Assembly: GCA_034520365.1 (NCBI GenBank) | Contig: JAXHNP010000006.1 | Coordinates: 489,001 to 553,000 of the forward strand | From: Desulfobacterales bacterium | Lineage (GTDB): Bacteria; Desulfobacterota; Desulfobacteria; Desulfobacterales; Desulfosalsimonadaceae | DNA: 64,000 nucleotides | Direction of reading: 5' to 3' | Shown: piece after piece, positions 1 through 9,087 of the stretch | Layout: each line of letters begins with the position of its first letter | Numbering within the stretch: position 1 is the first letter of the stretch | Position numbers and translations under genes: made by a program | The notes under the pieces: model-generated | The model's input: only the letters and a program-made list of their open reading frames with translations | The model's database searches: none | Told to the model about the DNA's origin: nothing

Positions 1-977
1 ATATTCGCCCCGATTAATCCTCCGCCGGCGCCGGCTGCCGTGGCCAGCTGCCAGCGGTTTAACCCCAGGATCTGCCAGGTGCGCGAAGAGAATAGGTCTT
101 CATTTAAAATCGACTGCGGCGGCAGCTCCAAATTGAAGATATTATGCTTGAACCGCTTTCTGATGCGTTTGTGCGCGGTCTGCTCCATTTTTTGGATGTC
201 CGCCTGATATTTTTCCGCCAATTCCTGACGCACTTTGCTGATATGTTCCGCATCCCGGCAGGATTTTTTAACCTTATGCCCGGCCGCAGTTTCCACAAGT
301 CCGGTGATGATATCCGCGGTCTCTGCCATGCGCTGGGCCCAGTCCTGCTTGAATGCGTCAATCACATAGGCGAGGGCGGGCTGCCAGTCCGGATCAATCA
401 TTTTAAGGGCCTCCAGCAGTTCGATCCGCTCGGCATAGGTGGCCCGCTGGGCGTCAAATATCCGGATGGCATTGAACTCTTTTCGGGCCGCTGCTTTCCA
501 GTCTTCCAGGTAGGCCATATGGGTTTTGTCTTTGGGATTAATAATGGCCATTCGGGGAAGTCCGGAAAGCCTGAGGATCTCCATTTCCACCTGATCGGTC
601 TTGCGGACCGGCCGGGAGCCGTCTGTTACAAAAATAATGCCCGCCCCGTCGGCAACCGGCGCCAGCAGCTCGCATTCATCGCTAAACTCCGGGTCATTTT
701 GGTGGGTGCGGATGAATTCGGGGATCCGATCGGCCTCGGCGCCTTCAAAACTCTGCATCCAGGCGAGGGTGCGGCGGGGCTGTTGAAAGCCGGGTGTATC
801 AATAAAGCGGATGATTTCCACCCCGTCAATAATTACCGGATATTCCCGGCATTTGCGGGTTTCCCCGGGCGTGGGGCTGATGCGCACGCTGTCGTCTTCA
901 GCTAGCGTGGCCACCACCGATGATTTCCCCTCATTGGGATGACCGAGTATGGCGAAAACAGGGGTTCTATCCGTCAC
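1..977 (-). CDS. GTPase/DUF3482 domain protein (C-terminus beyond window)
   Basis: This gene runs off the left edge, so only about 325 N-terminal residues are present. It starts at a GTG with AGGA about 8 nt upstream. Residues 12-20 form a Walker A/G1 motif (GHPNEGKSS), followed by a G3-like DTPG in 'RFIDTPGF' and a G4-like NPKD, so it is a P-loop GTPase. After the G domain comes a charged helical stretch and, at the window edge, a glycine/alanine-rich stretch that looks like a membrane segment. In many proteobacteria a DUF2868 protein is followed directly by a GTPase with a DUF3482 C-terminus, which is the arrangement here (18 nt gap). The function of the pair is not established; it is probably a membrane-associated GTPase system. 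The reading frame is open to the window edge. Confidence 0.8.
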   Translation of the reverse strand, partial: MTDRTPVFAILGHPNEGKSSVVATLAEDDSVRISPTPGETRKCREYPVIIDGVEIIRFIDTPGFQQPRRTLAWMQSFEGAEADRIPEFIRTHQNDPEFSDECELLAPVADGAGIIFVTDGSRPVRKTDQVEMEILRLSGLPRMAIINPKDKTHMAYLEDWKAAARKEFNAIRIFDAQRATYAERIELLEALKMIDPDWQPALAYVIDAFKQDWAQRMAETADIITGLVETAAGHKVKKSCRDAEHISKVRQELAEKYQADIQKMEQTAHKRIRKRFKHNIFNLELPPQSILNEDLFSSRTWQILGLNRWQLATAAGAGGGLIGAN

Positions 978-995
978 TATATTTCCTTCCAAAGG

Positions 996-2588
996 CTATT
1001 CGCCTAAAACCTCGGCTCTGACATACGGATCACCGAGTTTGGCAATGGCATGTTCCCAGATCATCCGGTCCGTGTCCGCCGGCGGCGTAAATATGGTGTG
1101 CGCCCCGGGCTTGCCGATCAGGCCGATGATCAGGCTGGTTTGGATGCCTGTTTTTTGGCGGATAGCGCCAATCCAGGAAAGCGTTTCCTGAATCGGCGGC
1201 TGCCACGCCTCCTGTATAATGACCCCCCGAATATCCGCCGGATTTAAATCGTCCGGAAGTTTCTCCTTGATCGCCCGGGCATCGGCATTCGGATCAAATC
1301 CGCAGATAATGGCGGTTTTCATGTCAAGCCCGAGCCGTATCTGAATTCGCTCCCTTAACTCATCATCCGGATATAGTCCGGCAAGGTCTTCCGGGATCAG
1401 TACGGCGGCCGGATCCAGGGCCGCCTCGGAAATTTTGGCGGATTTGGTGTCGGCTGATCTGTCATCCGACTCTGCATCGGATGGCTCGGCCCCCGGTTTT
1501 TTATAAGCCCGGCTCCGGGTGGTGATGCGCGGGGTTTTCATGGCTGAGAGCAGTTGGTCGCAGGCCGCATGTTGGAAGGATAGCCGATTTATGGCCCGGT
1601 GCTGCCGGATCATTGTAACCGTAAATATCAAAACCCGCGGGATCAAACCATAGAAGAGGACCGCAAGCAGCAGAAACGGCCACCAGGCCACAAGATCCGC
1701 ATTATTCAGGTGCTGCATGCCTTCTTTTAGTACAAACTGGCTGCCTTCGATTTGCGAAACCGTGGGATGGGAAATGGCCGCCGGAAGAAACCAGGACCAG
1801 GGCAGCGCAATGGTATCCACAATGCGGTAGACGGTTTCCGCTGCCGGCTGCAGGGTGGACTGCCAGCCGAAGGCCAGATCCGTGATGGTAACCCTTAGCA
1901 GCAATACGCCGATGATGCCGGCATTAAAGCATATGCCAAAGATCTGGCCGATGATAAAAATGGGCCGGAACAGAATCGGGCCATAGATTGTCCGGCTCTG
2001 TCCGAGCATGCCGATCACCGCCTCGATCCGGGTCCGTCTGTCGGCTGACAGCGCGTTATACCGTGAATTGATGAGTTTATTGATAAAGCGCCGGAAAATG
2101 CCGATTAATAAGGGGTAAATCCCGCCGATGGATATGCCGGGGGCGATTTTGCGGAAAAGGCTTGATGCGCCGAGCAGGAGAAGCAGAACCAGCTGCGGGG
2201 CAATCATTACCCACAGGCAGGAAAAAATATTAATTGGATCGTCTCCGGCATAGGCCAGGAGCGATCCGCAAAGGCCGGCCCCGAAAAGAATGCCGAAAAT
2301 ACCGGTTATCCAGCGGGTCAGGCCAAGGATTTCCGCTGCCGCCGCTCCCGGCAGCACGGCCGGGTCAATGGCGGAGCTCTTGATTTCTTTGCGTTTCCGG
2401 GACAGCCAATACCTGAAAAGGGCCTTCCGGCGAATCGATTCCGCCTTTTCGGCCATATCCGGATGGTTTTCGATAAACGCCTGATAGATCTGCCGGTCCG
2501 CATCGCCTGTTGCATCATCCAGGTTTTGGCGGAAACGCTCCCGCAGCAGGTATTCAAAATCGATTATATCAGGGACGCGCCATTTCAT
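996..2588 (-). CDS. DUF2868 domain-containing membrane protein
   Basis: This 530-residue protein begins with the DUF2868-like stretch containing 'DFEYLLRER' near residues 10-18. It has several hydrophobic segments: about residues 91-113, 117-145, 215-240 and 295-330. The C-terminal 150 residues are hydrophilic and contain 'GLIGKPGAH', which may form a nucleotide-binding-like fold. It sits 18 nt upstream of the GTPase/DUF3482 gene, its usual partner, and 30 nt downstream of the VOC gene, so the three probably share a transcript. The protein is probably an inner-membrane partner of the GTPase. No enzymatic role can be read from the sequence. Confidence 0.8.
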   Translation of the reverse strand: MKWRVPDIIDFEYLLRERFRQNLDDATGDADRQIYQAFIENHPDMAEKAESIRRKALFRYWLSRKRKEIKSSAIDPAVLPGAAAAEILGLTRWITGIFGILFGAGLCGSLLAYAGDDPINIFSCLWVMIAPQLVLLLLLGASSLFRKIAPGISIGGIYPLLIGIFRRFINKLINSRYNALSADRRTRIEAVIGMLGQSRTIYGPILFRPIFIIGQIFGICFNAGIIGVLLLRVTITDLAFGWQSTLQPAAETVYRIVDTIALPWSWFLPAAISHPTVSQIEGSQFVLKEGMQHLNNADLVAWWPFLLLAVLFYGLIPRVLIFTVTMIRQHRAINRLSFQHAACDQLLSAMKTPRITTRSRAYKKPGAEPSDAESDDRSADTKSAKISEAALDPAAVLIPEDLAGLYPDDELRERIQIRLGLDMKTAIICGFDPNADARAIKEKLPDDLNPADIRGVIIQEAWQPPIQETLSWIGAIRQKTGIQTSLIIGLIGKPGAHTIFTPPADTDRMIWEHAIAKLGDPYVRAEVLGE

Positions 2589-2618
2589 GCGAATGTTTCC
2601 CGGGCAAGCTTTATGTTG

Positions 2619-3233
2619 TTATACACGGATCGTGCGCTTGCCGGTCAGTTTTTGAAGTTTCCCCAAAGTCTTTAAAAGCCTCTTTGGCGGGCCGATGGGT
2701 TTTCCCATCAGGCGCCAGGTGATCAACTCAATGATCATGTTGCGCTTCTCTTCCATGGGCTTCATATAGGCGAAGTCGTACTTTGCCGGCCCTATCTTGA
2801 GCCGGCCCAGCAGCCATAAAGAGGTGCCGGCCATGGTGAGCTGATCCGCCCAGGTTTCCACGTCATCCACTAAAAATCCCAGCTGCTGCACCACAATGCG
2901 GCCGTCCGGATCCAGGCTCCGGGTATAAAATTCCGATCCATCCAGCGGTTCCAGGAGTTCAAGCTCAATGCCCTGATAATAGGCAAGCCCGAGTCTGCCC
3001 TGGATGGCTTTTTTATCCCCCCGTTCCATCCAGAATACCGGTGAGCCGGCGGCAATAAAAAACGGCCCGATGCCTTGGGCTTCCAGCTCTTTGGCGGCGG
3101 CTTCCACATCTTCCACCAAGAGCCCCAGCTGATGGATCTGGGGCAGCCCGTGCGTTTTTCTGAAGTCCGCCGCCAGTTCTTCTACCGCCTGGCGGAAATC
3201 CGTTGCCTTCAGCAGATCATCAAGATAAATCAT
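2619..3233 (-). CDS. VOC (glyoxalase-fold) family protein
   Basis: This 204-residue protein has the paired beta-alpha-beta-beta-beta modules of the vicinal oxygen chelate superfamily. The first module contains 'IHQLGLLVEDVEAA' (about residues 37-50) and 'GIELELLEPLDG'. The second contains 'VVQQLGFLVDDVETW' and 'RNMIIELI'. The first module keeps a His and a Glu at plausible metal positions. In the second, the His is replaced by Gln ('QQLG'), so only a partial metal site is visible. Such proteins range from epimerases and dioxygenases to metal-free binding proteins, so the substrate cannot be assigned. It is the first gene of the minus-strand operon leading into the DUF2868/DUF3482 pair. Confidence 0.75.
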   Translation of the reverse strand: MIYLDDLLKATDFRQAVEELAADFRKTHGLPQIHQLGLLVEDVEAAAKELEAQGIGPFFIAAGSPVFWMERGDKKAIQGRLGLAYYQGIELELLEPLDGSEFYTRSLDPDGRIVVQQLGFLVDDVETWADQLTMAGTSLWLLGRLKIGPAKYDFAYMKPMEEKRNMIIELITWRLMGKPIGPPKRLLKTLGKLQKLTGKRTIRV

Positions 3234-3492
3234 GGCATCGTCCTATACTTAAAAGTCGCAGTTTGGCTTCCGATAACAACAGAAAATACGATACGAGAAT
3301 TACATAACATTTTATAACGCATTGCATCAATGATTAATTCGGAAATGGTTCCGGCCAAAATTAGAATATTTTTGATTGATTCCTCTGGCGTTCATATCTT
3401 ATAACAACCACCAAGGCCACGCCAATAACGAATGAATATCAAATAATTCTAAACACTTTGTATGAGGCCAGATTCCTCATCGGATAAATGTT

Positions 3493-6459
3493 ATGCCAAC
3501 GAGTAGCCAGCGTATCGAATATTACCGTCATGCCGTCGCCCTAATTCCCGAGCCCGGTAATCAGGATCCGGGCGCGGCCATCTGGGTGAGCAGAGAAAAG
3601 GGCGCGGCCGGTTCCATGAACTGCAACTGCCGGGCGTATAAAGAAAACCGCACCTGCGCCCATATCCAAGAACTGTCTCAAATGATTCCGGAAATCGGCA
3701 GCGCGCCGGATTTTGACACCCCGTTTCGACAGAGTACCTGGTGTGAACTGGCGGCTGCGCTGCATGCGGCATTCCGGGTGGAGCCCCGAAATCTGAGTGT
3801 TTTGAATCAGAATGGGTCAGATGAGGAGCGGGAATTGCTTTGTCTGGCCCCGCCAGCCGGCGGCTGGCAGATCGTTTATTTTCCGGGCCATCGGGTTTCC
3901 GACGGCAGTATCACCGAGCGGGATCTTCTGCTCCAGCGCTGCGACCTGCATCCGGAAGAGGCCGATGCGCTGCACCGGGGCCGGATTCTTGGCACGCTGG
4001 CGCGCATGACGCTCACCGAATCTGAGGAGGATATGGCATATGCAGGATTTCAGACCCGTCGGCAGGCCTTTGAGTCCGGTTTTTGGTATCGGTTCGCGTA
4101 TCATTGCTACCGGCTCAGCGGGGATGCCGGGGTTATGCTCAAGGCGGAAAGCAATGAAAAAGACGGTTCAATAGTCATTCGCTGCCTGTATGACAGCCAG
4201 CCGATGTTCGATTTGACCCTGCCCCGGGACCGGGCCCATCGGGTTATTTCCAAACTCGGCTGGCATCTGGAAAACCGCGATGATTTTCAGTTGTATCCCG
4301 AAGCCCTGGCATCCATTGCCTGGGTAACCGCAGACGCCGAACACAACCTCATCATCACCCTCTACTTTCGGCTAACCCTGCCGGACGGCGGCACTGAACT
4401 GATTGAACGCAGGAAACTGAGCAAATTCTGGTATAAGGATGCTGTTTACTTTCCGGAAAAAGGTTTTTTCGCCACCGTCAAAAAGCCTGATCCGCTTTGG
4501 GAGAAATTTGGCGGCAAATACCGTAAAAAGATCAAGAAGCACCGGGTGCCGGAAGTGCTGGATCGAATCGGCACCGACCTGTTTCGCCCGCCGCATATTG
4601 TGGATGACAGCGTCAAACAGATGCAGGTGCACACGGTCTGTCACTCCATTGACCTCTCCCCTGAGGCGCTTGATCGGGATTGGTGCTGGCTCTCCATTGA
4701 TTACGGGTTTGGCGGGGATGCAAAAGTAAGTCTGGCCGAGCTTTATCAGGCCAAAAAATCCGGCAAGCGGTTTCTTCCCGTATCCAATGGCTGGGTGGAT
4801 GCCCGGGCATTTAATCTGGATAACTTGACCGGTCAGCCGGCCAATCCAATTCTCGATCAGCTGGAAAATCCGGCCGATGCCTTGAAGCTTAGCCGACTGG
4901 ATCTGTTCCGGCTCAAGGCGTCCGCGGATGCGGAACTCACGGTTTCAGGGGGTGATTCAGCGGAAAGCCGGGAACTCGCCGACATATTGGAACTAAAGCC
5001 TCCGGCCGCTTATTCCAAACCGGACGGCATGGCATCGGATTTGCGCAATTACCAGAAGGTGGGGACGGAATGGCTCCTGTTTCTTTATGAGAACCGATTC
5101 GGGGGGCTGCTCTGCGATGATATGGGCTTGGGCAAGACCCATCAGGTGATGGCCCTGATGGCCTGGCTTGTGGAAAATCGCGGGGAATCCGCTCCTTTTC
5201 TGGTGGTTTGCCCGACCAGCGTGATCTCGCACTGGGAACGGAAGATAAGCGAGCATGCCCCCGGATTGACGCCAATGGTCTATCACGGGGCGGCCCGGGA
5301 GCTTGACGGTGTCGATCTTCCGGGCCGGGTGCTGATTACCTCATACGGCATCCTTTTCCGGGATATCGCGGAGCTGTCCGGCTATCGGTTTGCCATGGCC
5401 GCGTTTGATGAGGCCCAGGCAATAAAAAATCCAGCCACCAAATCCTATGCTGCCGCCCAGGCCATTAATGCCCGCATCAAACTCGGGGTGACCGGCACCC
5501 CGATTGAAAACCGTCTGTCCGAACTAAAAGCCCTAATGGACCTTTGTCTGCCCGGTTATCTGGGCGCTGATGAGGCCTTTGACTCACGCTACGGAAATCT
5601 TGACGGCCGGGGGCATGCAAAGCGCCGAAAAATCGAATTAAACCGGATGATCGCGCCGTTTACCCTCCGGCGGCTCAAGTCCTCGGTGTTGACCGAATTG
5701 CCGGAAAAAATCGAAGATATCCGCTACTGCCGGCTCACCGGCACCCAGGTCCGGCTGTACCGGGAGGCGGTCAATGATCGGGGCGGAGGCGTGCTCAGCA
5801 GCCTTGAAAAAGCGGATGCGGATATCCCTTATATCCACATTTTTGCTTTGTTAACCCTTCTTAAACAGATTTGCGATCACCCGGCAATTATCGATTCGGA
5901 TCGTTTTCAGACCGGGAAACTGCCGCTGGACTCCGGCAAATGGGAGCTTTTTACGGAGCTGCTTTCCAACTGCCTGGAAACCGGTCAAAAGGTAGTGGTG
6001 TACAGCCAGTTTGTGGCCATGATCCGGATGATTGAATCCTATTTAAAAGACAGCGGCATTGATGGGGTTAGTCTGACCGGTGCCACGCGGAACCGGAAAC
6101 AGGTGATTGACCGGTTCAACGAGGATCCGGCCTGCCGCGTATTTGTCGGCAGCTTAAAAGCGGGCGGCACAGGCATTGATTTAACCGCCGGCTCGGTTGT
6201 GATCCATTACGACCGCTGGTGGAATGCCGCCAAGGAGGACCAGGCAACGGACCGGGTGCACCGGATCGGCCAGAAACGCGGGGTCCAGGTTTTCAAACTG
6301 GTGACCGAAGGCACCCTTGAAGAAAAGATATCGGCCATTATTGCCCGCAAAAAGCATCTCATGGCGGATATTGTAAAAGAAGACGATCCCGGGGTGCTTA
6401 AAACCTTTTCGCGCAATGAACTGATGGATCTGCTGACTGTGCCGGATTCGAATTTTTAG
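3493..6459 (+). CDS. SWIM zinc finger + SNF2-family helicase
   Basis: This 988-residue protein starts with a SWIM-type zinc finger: C44-x-C46-x8-C55-x-H57. A family-specific middle region of about 450 residues follows, then a complete SNF2/HepA ATPase. The ATPase has Walker A 'DMGLGKT' near residue 543, Walker B box 'DEAQ' near 639, motif III 'VTGTPIEN', and the C-terminal helicase motifs ending in 'DQATDRVHRIGQ' near 920. It is an ATP-driven duplex DNA (or nucleoprotein) translocase. Bacterial members of this SWIM-SNF2 group occur singly on chromosomes, and some belong to defence loci. Here it opens a stretch that also carries DarTG, RadC and a type I RM system, which makes a genome-protection role plausible but unproven. 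It is monocistronic, with 259 bp of non-coding DNA upstream. Confidence 0.9.
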   Translation: MPTSSQRIEYYRHAVALIPEPGNQDPGAAIWVSREKGAAGSMNCNCRAYKENRTCAHIQELSQMIPEIGSAPDFDTPFRQSTWCELAAALHAAFRVEPRNLSVLNQNGSDEERELLCLAPPAGGWQIVYFPGHRVSDGSITERDLLLQRCDLHPEEADALHRGRILGTLARMTLTESEEDMAYAGFQTRRQAFESGFWYRFAYHCYRLSGDAGVMLKAESNEKDGSIVIRCLYDSQPMFDLTLPRDRAHRVISKLGWHLENRDDFQLYPEALASIAWVTADAEHNLIITLYFRLTLPDGGTELIERRKLSKFWYKDAVYFPEKGFFATVKKPDPLWEKFGGKYRKKIKKHRVPEVLDRIGTDLFRPPHIVDDSVKQMQVHTVCHSIDLSPEALDRDWCWLSIDYGFGGDAKVSLAELYQAKKSGKRFLPVSNGWVDARAFNLDNLTGQPANPILDQLENPADALKLSRLDLFRLKASADAELTVSGGDSAESRELADILELKPPAAYSKPDGMASDLRNYQKVGTEWLLFLYENRFGGLLCDDMGLGKTHQVMALMAWLVENRGESAPFLVVCPTSVISHWERKISEHAPGLTPMVYHGAARELDGVDLPGRVLITSYGILFRDIAELSGYRFAMAAFDEAQAIKNPATKSYAAAQAINARIKLGVTGTPIENRLSELKALMDLCLPGYLGADEAFDSRYGNLDGRGHAKRRKIELNRMIAPFTLRRLKSSVLTELPEKIEDIRYCRLTGTQVRLYREAVNDRGGGVLSSLEKADADIPYIHIFALLTLLKQICDHPAIIDSDRFQTGKLPLDSGKWELFTELLSNCLETGQKVVVYSQFVAMIRMIESYLKDSGIDGVSLTGATRNRKQVIDRFNEDPACRVFVGSLKAGGTGIDLTAGSVVIHYDRWWNAAKEDQATDRVHRIGQKRGVQVFKLVTEGTLEEKISAIIARKKHLMADIVKEDDPGVLKTFSRNELMDLLTVPDSNF

Positions 6460-6515
6460 AGCGATAGGCTCCGCTTGCCCGTCAGTTTTTCAATCCACGG
6501 CTGGCAGGCTGCTTT

Positions 6516-6908
6516 TCATCTGGCAAATTTAATTAAAAACGCGGCCGCCCATCCCCAGATCAGGTTAAACACGATCACAAACACAGGGGTCAGCAGACCA
6601 AGCTCCAGGCCCAGATAACCCTTATGGGCCTGTATCGGAAAGACCACCAAAAGCTGGGCAATGGTCGGAAATATGCTTAAAAATGCCCCCTTTGCCAATG
6701 GCCGGGCATTCCAGATGGGCAGCAGAAATAAAAAGCCCCAGATCCCGCCCCAGACAATCCGCGGATAGATCCATGCCGGGGTTAATGCGGGCGCCATGGC
6801 CACGCCGAAAACATCCGTGATACCGTATTTTCCGGAAAGCCAGACGACCAGGCTGTTAACCAGCGCCCCTGCGCAGCCGGCAGCAAAGCAGATCATGATT
6901 TTTCGCAT
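6516..6908 (-). CDS. small integral membrane protein, unknown function
   Basis: This 130-residue, very hydrophobic protein has about four membrane segments (residues 5-25, 52-74, 78-96 and 104-127). There is a conserved-looking loop 'PAWIYPRIVWGGIWG'. It starts at an ATG 7 nt after AAAGGGA. I do not recognise the family. The layout resembles small uncharacterised DUF membrane proteins that lack catalytic residues. The gene lies downstream of, and on the same strand as, the quinone-oxidoreductase remnant and the darTG genes. Confidence 0.65.
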   Translation of the reverse strand: MRKIMICFAAGCAGALVNSLVVWLSGKYGITDVFGVAMAPALTPAWIYPRIVWGGIWGFLFLLPIWNARPLAKGAFLSIFPTIAQLLVVFPIQAHKGYLGLELGLLTPVFVIVFNLIWGWAAAFLIKFAR

Positions 6909-6945
6909 ATGGTTTCCCTTTCAAGCAGTTTCACGGGTTTGAAGT

Positions 6946-7173
6946 TCAGGCGGCTGTGTCTGAGACCGTTAAAACAATTTTTCCCTCCACCGCTCCTTCT
7001 TCAATCAGCTCGTGGGCGCGCCTGACGTCTGCCAATGGCATGCGTTCGGAAATGATGACCAGAACTTTGACGCGCACTTCGCCGGGGCCGGGCTCCGGAA
7101 GTTTGTCCGCCTCAACCATTTTAAGTACGTCCCGGCCGCCGAACTGATTGATGATAATCCGTTTATAGCCCAT
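6946..7173 (-). pseudogene. internally deleted quinone oxidoreductase (zinc-type alcohol dehydrogenase superfamily) remnant
   Basis: The 75-codon frame joins the typical N-terminus of an NADPH:quinone reductase (residues 1-38, with 'FGGRDVLKMVE' and 'PGPGEVRVKV') directly to the family's C-terminus ('MPLADVRRAHELIEEG', 'GKIVLTV'). Full-length members have about 320-330 residues, so roughly 250 residues are missing, including the whole Rossmann NADP-binding domain and most of the catalytic domain. The deletion kept the frame open. It cannot be a working oxidoreductase. Its start codon overlaps the last 11 nt of darG. The deletion may have happened when the DarTG module was inserted next to it. 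Confidence 0.8.
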
Positions 7174-8236
7174 TGATTATTCCGGCTGCATTGTTTGGGC
7201 ATGAAAGCCATTGCTTATTGTTTAAAATATTATAGGCAATGCGGATATGTTTTTCTTTGAACATTTTTTTGCGATCTCCCCATTCGTAGGTTTTTTTGGC
7301 AGCTTGATCATAATTAACAGCCCCTTCCTTTGTTACCACCCAATGGACGGTAGATAACAATTCCATGCCAAATGGGGTTTCGAAGCCTTCAATTAATTGA
7401 GAGACCCGGTCCAATCGGCTGTGGCTGTCTTGGTTGGGTTTAAGAAAATCTTCAGCCGCCGCCATCGCTCGGGGGCGGGGTTCAATTGCTTTGTCGGGCT
7501 TATCTTCTGCATCCCCGTATCCATCGATGAAATGTCCTTCAATATGAGACATCACATGGCGCAGGTTTGTTGCGTAGGGTCCGTAGATGCCTTTTTCATA
7601 GCGCAATTGCAAGGGTTGACCGGATTCCTGCATAAAATACATTAACTTGTGAATTTCAAGCAGTGTCACTGAAGGATCCATCAGGGCAGCTAAGTATCGA
7701 CGTACAAGACAAAGCAGAGCGGCCCGGCCTTGGGTCATATTCGGGGATTTAGGTTGTTTGACCATTTCTTTTGCTTCAGGTGTCCCCCGCGGCTCGAAGA
7801 TAACTGTTCGGATGTCATGGAGGTCAGATAAATATTTTATGATAAGGTTTTTTACCGTATCCCAATTCAGACCCCCCAAGCCGGCCCCAAGAGGTGGTAT
7901 GGCGATGGATTCAATCTTTAGGCGCTGAATTTCATCCACTAGAGATTTAAGGCCCGCCTCTATATCCTCGATCCGGCTTTTTCCGCGCCAATGCCTTTTG
8001 GTCGGCACGTTAATGATATAATAAGGCGGAAAAAGACTATTTATTTCATAAGTCAATACCTTGCCCGGCCACAATTCATTCTTATCACAGACTTTTTTGT
8101 AGTATGTGAACATTTCCGGATAGGCCTTTTTGAATTGCAAGGCGATGCCCCTTCCCATGACACCTACACAGTTCACCGTGTTTACGAGAGCATCTGTCTT
8201 TGCTTTCAGAATGTCGCCCTTATGGAATTCAATCAT
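7163..8236 (-). CDS. darG: DarG-type antitoxin: macro-domain DNA ADP-ribosyl glycohydrolase
   Basis: This 357-residue protein has an N-terminal macro domain of about 155 residues. It carries the ADP-ribose loop 'NTVNCVGVMGRGIALQFK' (residues 19-36) and 'IPPLGAGLGGLNW'. A C-terminal domain of about 190 residues follows, as in DarG antitoxins, which both remove ADP-ribose from thymidine in DNA and bind DarT directly. The chosen ATG has GAGGAG 6 nt upstream; an in-frame start 10 codons earlier would overlap darT and has no such site. It lies 17 nt downstream of the darT stop, the standard toxin-first order. The DNA is more AT-rich than the flanks, suggesting horizontal gain. Its 3' end overlaps the start of the oxidoreductase remnant. 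Confidence 0.92.
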   Translation of the reverse strand: MIEFHKGDILKAKTDALVNTVNCVGVMGRGIALQFKKAYPEMFTYYKKVCDKNELWPGKVLTYEINSLFPPYYIINVPTKRHWRGKSRIEDIEAGLKSLVDEIQRLKIESIAIPPLGAGLGGLNWDTVKNLIIKYLSDLHDIRTVIFEPRGTPEAKEMVKQPKSPNMTQGRAALLCLVRRYLAALMDPSVTLLEIHKLMYFMQESGQPLQLRYEKGIYGPYATNLRHVMSHIEGHFIDGYGDAEDKPDKAIEPRPRAMAAAEDFLKPNQDSHSRLDRVSQLIEGFETPFGMELLSTVHWVVTKEGAVNYDQAAKKTYEWGDRKKMFKEKHIRIAYNILNNKQWLSCPNNAAGIINGL

Positions 8237-8253
8237 GCCAGACTCCTCTTTTC

Positions 8254-8904
8254 TCAATAATACCAATCCGGCTCAACCCTTACTGCAGGTTGGTGAAATG
8301 AATCGGCGATTATTTCTTGAACATCATCTGCAACCTTTTGATAAAGCACACCGATTTTTTCAATTAAGTGCCAAGGAAACCATTCATGCATCAAAAATTC
8401 CGCCTGCTTTCCCTCTTTGATTCGGTAGCTCCTAAAATCTGTGGCATTGATGGACTCCCAATTCAATTCATGCAGCTTATCCAAATCGTTTAGAAATTCC
8501 GCATAGTATGCACCGGCATTACAATCGGTAAAAGCCCATTTTTTGTTCACGGATTCGGCCCATTCCACGACATCATGCAAATCCGCCACCAAGTGTACAA
8601 TGGGTCCCTGCCCGCCACTATAACTGAGTTCAGGATAATTCCCCATATGAATAATATAGAGCATGATTGATCGCGGGCAAAAATAGAAGGGGACGTAATC
8701 GCCAACCTTTGTGCCCGGATGGCAGGAAACTTCAATATCATATAGCCGTCGGTGCTTAATATTTGACAGGCCCACAAGTTCACACCCCAGGCCTTGTTGA
8801 AGCCGCATCGCGTCTGACCAGAGCTTATCTGCCTCAATAATGCCCGGAAGATTATTGACATGGGTAATGTGATAGATCTTCGGTTTTTCAGGCGCATTCG
8901 GCAA
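8254..8904 (-). CDS. darT: DarT-type toxin: DNA thymidine ADP-ribosyltransferase
   Basis: This 216-residue protein has the DarT hallmarks. 'IYHITHVNNLPGII' at residues 10-23 is the NAD-binding N-terminus. 'IKHRRL' at 49-54 contains the conserved Arg. 'QAEFLMHEWFPW' holds E169, the likely catalytic Glu. DarT transfers ADP-ribose from NAD to thymidine in single-stranded DNA, blocking replication; DarG next door reverses this. DarTG loci are known as toxin-antitoxin and anti-phage systems. The frame is closed by a stop codon immediately upstream of a TTG at 8904, so that TTG is the only standard start that keeps the conserved N-terminus. No good Shine-Dalgarno precedes it, unlike darG, which may keep toxin translation low. 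The flanks are AT-rich. Confidence 0.92.
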   Translation of the reverse strand: MPNAPEKPKIYHITHVNNLPGIIEADKLWSDAMRLQQGLGCELVGLSNIKHRRLYDIEVSCHPGTKVGDYVPFYFCPRSIMLYIIHMGNYPELSYSGGQGPIVHLVADLHDVVEWAESVNKKWAFTDCNAGAYYAEFLNDLDKLHELNWESINATDFRSYRIKEGKQAEFLMHEWFPWHLIEKIGVLYQKVADDVQEIIADSFHQPAVRVEPDWYY

Positions 8905-9087
8905 TTATAATATTTATCCCCATTAGCTGGTGTCACCCTCGAATTAATAATCGATATCTTGGCACCGGTTTATATTTTTTAGAATATCGATTTTATAATG
9001 ATGTTTCAATTGTTTATGTCTAAACTGCGTTGTATCCTGAAGCATTAAACCCGCAGTTGCAAATTTGCTATGGGTTTAATCGTTGTT

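Noticed and set aside
144-905. 253-codon plus-strand frame opposite the GTPase gene
   Set aside because: It lies antisense to a clear P-loop GTPase frame. Its composition (Gly/Phe/His-rich) is that of a reverse-strand shadow, and there is no ribosome binding site.
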